A stretch of DNA of 64,000 nt from Streptomyces sp. ERV7. GTDB lineage: Bacteria > Actinomycetota > Actinomycetes > Streptomycetales > Streptomycetaceae. How positions within the stretch are numbered: position 1 is the first letter of the stretch; each line of letters begins with the position of its first letter. This document shows positions 58,573 through 64,000 of this stretch, piece by piece. The DNA lies in the NCBI RefSeq assembly GCF_001653515.1, contig NZ_LYOY01000029.1, positions 1,364,001-1,428,000 of the forward strand, in the 5' to 3' direction. The position numbers and the translations under genes were made by a program. The notes under the pieces were generated by a model. That model saw only the letters and a program-made list of their open reading frames with translations. It was not told where the DNA came from and made no database searches.

Positions 58573-61500
58573 TCACGACCCCAGGATCGTGGTGAGGAAC
58601 TCCCCCGTCCACGCCAGCAGTTCACGGCCCACCACCGGCTTGCCGCCGATCTTGCCCGTCGTCGGGCGCGGCACCAGGATCTGGTGGGTGGGCGCCTTGA
58701 TCACCGTGCGCGGGTACAGCCGCTTCAGGCGCAGCTCCTGGGACTCGCGCAGCTCCACCGGCGCGAAGCGGATGTTGGAGCCCTGGAGCACGATCTCGCC
58801 GACGCCGCAGGCCCGCGCAAGCATCCGCAGCCCGGCCACGAGCAGCAGGTTCTCGACCGGCTCGGGCAGCTTGCCGTAGCGGTCGGTGAGCTCCTCCCGT
58901 ACCGCCCTGATGTCCTCCTCGGAGTTGGCCGAGGCGATCGCCCGGTAGGCCTGGAGGCGCAGCCGCTCGCCCGGCGCGTAGTCGTGCGGGACGTGCGCGT
59001 CGACCGGCAGCTCGATCTTGACCTCCAGCGGCGCCTGCTCCCCCGAAGACCCGTCCCCGCCCTCCAGCTGCGCCCGGTAGTCCGCGACGGCCTCGCCGAC
59101 CATGCGCACATACAGGTCGAAGCCGACGCCCGCGATGTGGCCGGACTGCTCGCCGCCGAGCAGGTTGCCCGCGCCGCGGATCTCCAGGTCCTTCATCGCC
59201 ACGTACATGCCCGCGCCCATCTCCGTGTGCTGGGCGATGGTCGCCAGACGCTCGTGGGCGGTCTCGGTGAGCGGCTTCTCCGGCGGGTAGAGGAAGTACG
59301 CGTAGCCGCGCTCGCGGCCTCGGCCCACGCGGCCGCGCAGCTGGTGGAGCTGGGAGAGGCCGAAGTTGTCGCCGCGCTCGACGATCAGCGTGTTGGCGTT
59401 GGAGATGTCGATGCCGGACTCGACGATCGTGGTCGAGACGAGCACGTCGAACTTCTTCTCCCAGAAGTCGACGACGACCTGCTCCAGCTGGGACTCGCCC
59501 ATCTGCCCGTGCGCCGTCTGGATGCGCGCCTCGGGGACGATCTCGCGCAGCCGCGCCGCCGCCCGGTCGATGGACTCGACCCGGTTGTGGATGTAGAAGA
59601 CCTGGCCCTCGCGCAGCAGCTCGCGCCGGATCGCGGCGCCGATCTGCTTCTCCTCGTACGGCCCCACGAAGGTGAGCACCGGGTGGCGCTCCTCGGGCGG
59701 GGTGGTGATCGTCGACATCTCGCGGATGCCGGTGACTGCCATCTCCAACGTACGGGGAATGGGGGTCGCGGACATGGTCAGTACGTCCACGTTGGCGCGC
59801 AGCTTCTTCAGCTGCTCCTTGTGCTCGACGCCGAAGCGCTGCTCCTCGTCGACGATGACCAGGCCGAGGTCCTTGAACTTGGTCTCGGAGGAGAAGAGGC
59901 GGTGGGTGCCGATGACGATGTCGACGGCGCCGTCCTTGAGCCCCTCCAGGGTCGCCTTCGCCTCGGTGTCCGTCTGGAAGCGCGAGAGCGCCCTGGTGAC
60001 CACGGGGAACTGCCCGTAGCGCTCGGAGAAGGTACCGAAGTGCTGCTGGACCAGGAGCGTGGTGGGCACCAGGACCGCGACCTGCTTGCCGTCCTGCACC
60101 GCCTTGAACGCGGCGCGGACCGCGATCTCCGTCTTGCCGTAGCCGACGTCGCCGCAGATCAGCCGGTCCATCGGGACCGTCTTCTCCATGTCCTCCTTGA
60201 CCTCGGCGATGGTGGAGAGCTGGTCGGGCGTCTCCGCGTACGGGAAGGCGTCCTCCAGTTCGCGCTGCCAGGGGGTGTCCGGGCCGAAGGCGTGGCCGGG
60301 GGCGGCCATCCGCGCCGAGTACAGCTTGATGAGGTCGGCGGCGATCTCCTTGACCGCCTTCTTGGCCTTCTGCTTGGTCTTGGTCCAGTCGGCGCCGCCG
60401 AGCCGGTGCAGGGTCGGGGCCTCGCCGCCGACGTACTTGGTGACCTGCTCCAGCTGGTCGGTGGGGATGTAGAGCCGGTCGCCGGGCTGGCCGCGCTTGG
60501 CGGGCGCGTACTCGACGAGCAGATACTCGCGGGTGGCGCCCTGGACGGTGCGCTGGACCATCTCCAGATAGCGGCCGACGCCGTGCTGCTCGTGCACGAT
60601 GTAGTCGCCCACTTCGAGGGTGAGCGGGTCGATGGTCTTGCGGCGCCGGGCCGGCATCCGGCCCAGGTCCTTGCTGACCGTGCGCTGCCCGGTCAGATCC
60701 GTCTCGGTGAGCACCGCGAGCCGCAGGCCCGCGTCCACGAAGCCGTACTCGACGGAGCCGCAGGCGACATGGACCACCGAGGGGCTGATTTCAGCCAGAT
60801 CCGCGTCCAGGCGGGCGGCGATGCCCTCGCCGCCGAGGACCTCCACGGTCCGGGACGCCGGGCCGTGGGCCTCGGTCACATAGACCGCGCGCCAGCCGTC
60901 CGCGAGCCACTGCTTGGTGTCCGCGAGCGCCCGCTGGGTGTCGCCCCGGTAGGTCTCCGGCGCGTGCATCCCGAGCTTGAGGGTCTCATCGTCGAGGTCG
61001 GTGTCGTCGGCCGCGAACGGCGAGACGGACCACCACATCATGCCGAGCTCGCGGGCCCGGTCGCGGACGTCCGCGATGCCCCACAGCGAGGCCGCGCCGA
61101 CGTCGATCGGGGCGTCGCCGCCCCCGGCCGTGGCCGCCCAGGAGGCCTGGAGGAACTCCTGGCTGGTCGCCACCAGGTCGGTCGCCCTGGTGCGCACCCG
61201 CTCGGGGTCGCAGACCACCGCCATCGCACCCTTGGGCAGCACGTCGAGCAGCAGCTCCATCTCGTCGACCAGGACCGGCGCCAGCGACTCCATGCCCTCG
61301 ACCGCGATGCCCTCCGCGATCTTGCCGAGCAGCTCGCCCAGCTCCGGGTGCTGCTCGGCGAGCGCGGCGGCTCTCGTACGGACGTCGTCGGTGAGCAGCA
61401 GCTCGCGGCAGGGCGGCGCCCACAGCCCGTGCTCGGCGACTTCGAGGGAGCGCTGGTCGGCGATCTTGAAGTACCGGATCTCCTCGACGTCGTCGCCCCA

Positions 61501-62115
61501 GAACTCGACCCGGAGCGGATGCTCCTCGGTCGGCGGGAAAACGTCCAGGATGCCGCCCCTGACCGCGAACTCGCCGCGCTTCTCGACCAGTTCGACCCGG
61601 GAGTACGCGGCCGCCGCCAGGCCCTCCACGATCGCGTTCAGATCCGCCGACTGCCCGCTCCGCAGCGCCACCGGCTCCAGCTCCCCGAGCCCCTTGACCT
61701 GGGGCTGGAGGACGGAACGGATCGGCGCGACCACCACGCTGACCGGGCCCGCCGCCGGGTCGTCGTCCCGGGGGTGCACCAGGCGGCGCAGCACGGCGAG
61801 CCGGCGGCCCACCGTGTCGCTGCGGGGCGAGAGGCGCTCGTGCGGCAGCGTCTCCCAGGACGGGAACTCGGCGACCCCGTCCGGAGGCAGCAGCGAGCGC
61901 AGCGCCGCCGCCAGGTCCTCCGCCTCGCGCCCGGTCGCGGTCACCGCGAGCACCGGGCGTCCGCTCTCGCGGGCCAGCGCGGCCACCGCGAAGGGCCGCG
62001 CGGCGGGCGGGCCGACCAGGTCGACGTGCATCCGGTGGCCGTCGGCGGCGGCCTTGACCGCTTCGGCGAGCGCCGGGTCCCGTACCACCGCGTCCAGCAG
62101 ACCGTGCAGGCTCAT
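58573..62115 (-). CDS. mfd: Transcription-repair coupling factor Mfd
   Basis: 1,180 residues from ATG 62115; the frame is open beyond but without similarity. Displaces RNA polymerase stalled at lesions and recruits UvrABC. The UvrB-homology region (1-370) includes FPSWETLPHERLSPRSD. The RNAP-interaction domain (about 480-550) has GDYIVHEQHGVGRYLEM. The helicase core has Walker A GDVGYGKTEIA near 645, DEEQRFG near 745, TATPIPRTLEM-like SATPIPRTL and QLRGRVGRGRERGYAYF. The C-terminal D7 domain closes the protein. Complete, single gene. Confidence 0.97.
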   Translation of the reverse strand: MSLHGLLDAVVRDPALAEAVKAAADGHRMHVDLVGPPAARPFAVAALARESGRPVLAVTATGREAEDLAAALRSLLPPDGVAEFPSWETLPHERLSPRSDTVGRRLAVLRRLVHPRDDDPAAGPVSVVVAPIRSVLQPQVKGLGELEPVALRSGQSADLNAIVEGLAAAAYSRVELVEKRGEFAVRGGILDVFPPTEEHPLRVEFWGDDVEEIRYFKIADQRSLEVAEHGLWAPPCRELLLTDDVRTRAAALAEQHPELGELLGKIAEGIAVEGMESLAPVLVDEMELLLDVLPKGAMAVVCDPERVRTRATDLVATSQEFLQASWAATAGGGDAPIDVGAASLWGIADVRDRARELGMMWWSVSPFAADDTDLDDETLKLGMHAPETYRGDTQRALADTKQWLADGWRAVYVTEAHGPASRTVEVLGGEGIAARLDADLAEISPSVVHVACGSVEYGFVDAGLRLAVLTETDLTGQRTVSKDLGRMPARRRKTIDPLTLEVGDYIVHEQHGVGRYLEMVQRTVQGATREYLLVEYAPAKRGQPGDRLYIPTDQLEQVTKYVGGEAPTLHRLGGADWTKTKQKAKKAVKEIAADLIKLYSARMAAPGHAFGPDTPWQRELEDAFPYAETPDQLSTIAEVKEDMEKTVPMDRLICGDVGYGKTEIAVRAAFKAVQDGKQVAVLVPTTLLVQQHFGTFSERYGQFPVVTRALSRFQTDTEAKATLEGLKDGAVDIVIGTHRLFSSETKFKDLGLVIVDEEQRFGVEHKEQLKKLRANVDVLTMSATPIPRTLEMAVTGIREMSTITTPPEERHPVLTFVGPYEEKQIGAAIRRELLREGQVFYIHNRVESIDRAAARLREIVPEARIQTAHGQMGESQLEQVVVDFWEKKFDVLVSTTIVESGIDISNANTLIVERGDNFGLSQLHQLRGRVGRGRERGYAYFLYPPEKPLTETAHERLATIAQHTEMGAGMYVAMKDLEIRGAGNLLGGEQSGHIAGVGFDLYVRMVGEAVADYRAQLEGGDGSSGEQAPLEVKIELPVDAHVPHDYAPGERLRLQAYRAIASANSEEDIRAVREELTDRYGKLPEPVENLLLVAGLRMLARACGVGEIVLQGSNIRFAPVELRESQELRLKRLYPRTVIKAPTHQILVPRPTTGKIGGKPVVGRELLAWTGEFLTTILGS

Positions 62116-62397
62116 GAAGGGCTTCCATCCCGGGGAGAGGGCAACGCGAACCGCCCGACACGTCGCACGGGCCGGGGGTTCCCAGCCTACGGCGTGGGTG
62201 TGACAGCCGCGCGGGAAGCAAGCCAGGGGGCGCGCGTGGCCAGGATCACCCCTTCGGCGGTATTCCTGAGCAAAGGGTGAGCCTTTGCAAATCTTGTGGA
62301 ACCCCATAGGCTCCGGCGGACGTGCCGAACGCCTGGCAGGACGGCGACGTCGCGAGACCATGCTTTGACATCTGTGCCCGAGGGGAACCCGCTCGAC

Positions 62398-63525
62398 ATG
62401 CCCGACCAGGCCCGGACAGCGCTCCTTCAGCCCGAGCCGGTGCTCACGAGCACCGGCATCCCGCAGCGGACCGGCTCCACCGCCGAGGGGAGCCGACCGA
62501 GCCGTATCTACGCACTCGACGGTCTGCGCCTCCTCGCGGCCCTCACGGTCGTCATGTTCCACTACATGGCGCTCACCGGACGATGGCCGGAATCCGACTC
62601 CCGGGCGAGATTTCCAGCCACTTACCCGGTGGCCGCCTACGGCTGGCTCGGCGTCCAGCTCTTCTTCCTCATCAGCGGCTTCGTGATCTGTATGAGCAGC
62701 TGGGGCAAACCGCTCCAGTCGTTCTTCGTCTCGCGCGTGGTGCGGCTCTACCCCGCGTACTGGTTCGCGGTCATCGCCACCACCCTGGTCGTGACGGCCG
62801 TACCGGGCGGGCTCAGGGGCCACCCGTTCGCGGACGTGGTCACCAACCTCACGATGTTCCAGGAACCGATGGGCGTCGAGAGCGTGGACAGCGTCTACTG
62901 GACCCTCTTCGCCGAACTGCGGTTCTATTTGCTGTTCGCAGTCGTCGCCTGGCGCGGGCTGACCTACCGCCGCGTCCTCTTCTTCTGCTGCGCCTGGGCG
63001 GTGGCCAGCGCGCTCGCCTACCAGTCGGACGACAGCACGATCCGGATGATCGTCATGCCGGACAACAGCTGGTGCTTCATCGCGGGTGTCGCGTTCTATC
63101 TGATGTACCGGTTCCGGCCGAACCTGATGCTCTGGGGCATCGTCCTGTTCTGCCTGGCCGCCTCGCTGCCCTCCGCCCACCGCACCTGGGAGCACGCCGG
63201 GGAGCGCCTCAGCCACCCGATGCCGTACTGGCCGGTCGTGGCGGTCATGGCGGCGTGCTTCGCGGTGATGGGTCTGGTCGCCACCGGGAAGCTGTCCTGG
63301 ATCCAGTGGCGCTGGCTGCCGTACGCGGGCGCGCTGACGTATCCGCTCTACCTCCTGCACGAGTACATCGGCTGGGAGATCATCGGCGCCCTCTCCCCGC
63401 AGGTGAAGCCCGTCCCGCTGGTCAGCGGCGTGATCGCGCTGATGCTGGCGGTGTCCTGGCTGGTGCACCGGTATGTGGAGCGCCCGCTCGGCAAGCAGCT
63501 CAAGCAGGGCCTGCGGAAGCTCTGA
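62398..63525 (+). CDS. Acyltransferase family 3 (OafA/YrhL-type) membrane protein
   Basis: 375 residues from ATG 62398 (GAGGGGA upstream; a GTG at 62374 is an alternative). About ten hydrophobic segments. N-terminal SRIYALDGLRLLAALTVVMFHY carries the R-x10-H motif of family 3 acyltransferases; GWLGVQLFFLISGFVI and RVVRLYPAYW follow. Likely O-acylates a cell-surface or secreted glycan. Stands between mfd (divergent) and an ECF sigma gene. Complete, ends in a basic tail. Confidence 0.9.
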   Translation: MPDQARTALLQPEPVLTSTGIPQRTGSTAEGSRPSRIYALDGLRLLAALTVVMFHYMALTGRWPESDSRARFPATYPVAAYGWLGVQLFFLISGFVICMSSWGKPLQSFFVSRVVRLYPAYWFAVIATTLVVTAVPGGLRGHPFADVVTNLTMFQEPMGVESVDSVYWTLFAELRFYLLFAVVAWRGLTYRRVLFFCCAWAVASALAYQSDDSTIRMIVMPDNSWCFIAGVAFYLMYRFRPNLMLWGIVLFCLAASLPSAHRTWEHAGERLSHPMPYWPVVAVMAACFAVMGLVATGKLSWIQWRWLPYAGALTYPLYLLHEYIGWEIIGALSPQVKPVPLVSGVIALMLAVSWLVHRYVERPLGKQLKQGLRKL

Positions 63526-63627
63526 GGCCCGCGCCGGGACCCGTCCGGGACCCGCCCCGGGGACCTGTCCGAAAATTCTTGCGGTGAGCTGTCAACCGAA
63601 CGGCCACCGCCAGGCGTACATCCCGTG

Positions 63628-63649
63628 AGACCTGTCCGCCGACAGGTCT
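63628..63649. promoter_or_regulatory. Inverted repeat just before the ECF sigma gene
   Basis: AGACCTGTC (63628-63636) and GACAGGTCT (63641-63649) with a 4-nt loop, ending 11 bp before the GGGAG ribosome site of the sigma gene. Could be an operator or an mRNA hairpin affecting initiation. Confidence 0.5.
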
Positions 63650-63670
63650 GTCCATCCGACGGGAGCCGCC

Positions 63671-64000
63671 TTGACCGACGACGAGTTCGAGGAGTTCTAC
63701 GCTCACTCGGTCAAGGACCTGGTCGGCCAGGTCTATCTGATGACCGGCGACCTCCACGAGGCGCAGGACGTCGTCCAGGAGGCGTTCGTCCGGGCCTGGG
63801 GCCGCCGCGCGCGACTGCGGCGCGAGGCCGGGCCCGAGGCCTGGATCCGCACCGTCGCCTGGCGGCTCGCGGTGAGCCGCTGGCGCCGGGGCCGCCGGGC
63901 CGGTGAGGCCTGGCGGCTGCACAGCGGCGGCCACCCCGGCGCCGCGCACGGCCCCGACCCGTCCTCCGTCGCGCTCGTCGACGCCCTGCGCCTGCTCTCC
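63671..64000 (+). CDS. ECF-type RNA polymerase sigma factor, 5' part
   Basis: TTG start at 63671 with GGGAG five bases upstream. 110 residues are visible: LTDDEFEEFYAHSVKDLVGQVYLMTGDLHEAQDVVQEAFVRAWGRR is region 2 of a SigE/ECF-type sigma factor, and EAWIRTVAWRLAVSRWRRGRR closes it; a variable linker follows before the window ends. Region 4 and any anti-sigma gene lie outside. The family is clear, the regulon unknown. Confidence 0.88.
   Translation, partial: MTDDEFEEFYAHSVKDLVGQVYLMTGDLHEAQDVVQEAFVRAWGRRARLRREAGPEAWIRTVAWRLAVSRWRRGRRAGEAWRLHSGGHPGAAHGPDPSSVALVDALRLLS

Noticed and set aside
58144..62280. 1,378-codon plus-strand open frame opposite mfd
   Set aside because: Antisense shadow of mfd; low-complexity translation and no recognisable family.
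58573..63468. Mfd starting near 63468 (1,631 residues)
   Set aside because: The extension is antisense to the acyltransferase; ATG 62115 matches Mfd N-termini.

Overview
The window is high-GC actinobacterial DNA, almost certainly from a Streptomyces chromosome. Evidence: strong G/C preference at third codon positions, many GTG and TTG starts behind GGAGG-type ribosome sites, a SigB/SigF-type sigma factor with anti-sigma and STAS partners, LAXTG/LPXTG surface proteins, a urocanase locus, enolase beside a DivIC/FtsB-like gene and Mfd. The order hutU ... ndh-2, ppx, DUF501, divIC-like, eno ... mfd looks, from memory, like the conserved Streptomyces core. No tRNA, rRNA or CRISPR array was recognised.

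Layout. 1-7 kb: a dipeptidase, purE and purK coupled by 4-bp overlaps, a GtrA protein, a two-component system with an 11-bp-phased direct-repeat array upstream, and a POT peptide transporter. 7-11.2 kb: a four-gene operon of secreted, sortase-type and membrane-anchored surface proteins; one gene carries a 13-bp tandem duplication that shifts its frame into the next gene. 11.3-13.5 kb: anti-sigma kinase, STAS antagonist and sigma factor. 13.6-19.7 kb: a DegT-like aminotransferase gene lacking a normal stop, hutU, a PLP decarboxylase-like gene, tandem 56-bp repeats, an RpiR-type regulator and a small membrane protein. 19.9-27.5 kb: a rearranged block. The 3' part of an SGNH hydrolase gene lies at one end, next to a MITE-like inverted repeat. 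Its 5' part lies at the other end, beside an FtsX-type permease without an ATPase. Between them sit thiolase and cystathionine beta-synthase. 27.5-32 kb: a PLD-like secreted enzyme, a frameshifted CFA synthase and NDH-2. 32-34.4 kb: a small serine-integrase element. 34.5-40.4 kb: ppx, DUF501, divIC-like, eno, a SurA-like lipoprotein, GtrA and a GtrB-like glycosyltransferase. 40.5-41.8 kb: a YfhO remnant. 41.9-54.2 kb: a DUF1906 protein, then a SUKH-like immunity gene overlapping a 3,626-residue secreted RHS toxin (LamG domains, RHS repeats, HINT domain, C-terminal YwqJ-like deaminase). 54.4-58.5 kb: a kinase remnant fused to an N-6 methylase, a duplicated-domain secreted protein, an HNH lipoprotein and an MT0933-type protein. 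58.6-64 kb: mfd, an acyltransferase and the start of an ECF sigma gene.

Two themes stand out. The first is the polymorphic-toxin locus, with its immunity gene overlapping the toxin tip. The second is that an unusual number of genes are broken by small deletions, duplications or frameshifts while their neighbours are intact: surface operon gene 3, DegT-like, SGNH hydrolase, CFA synthase, an XRE regulator, YfhO and a kinase. This is either real genome decay or sequence error, and it needs read-level confirmation.
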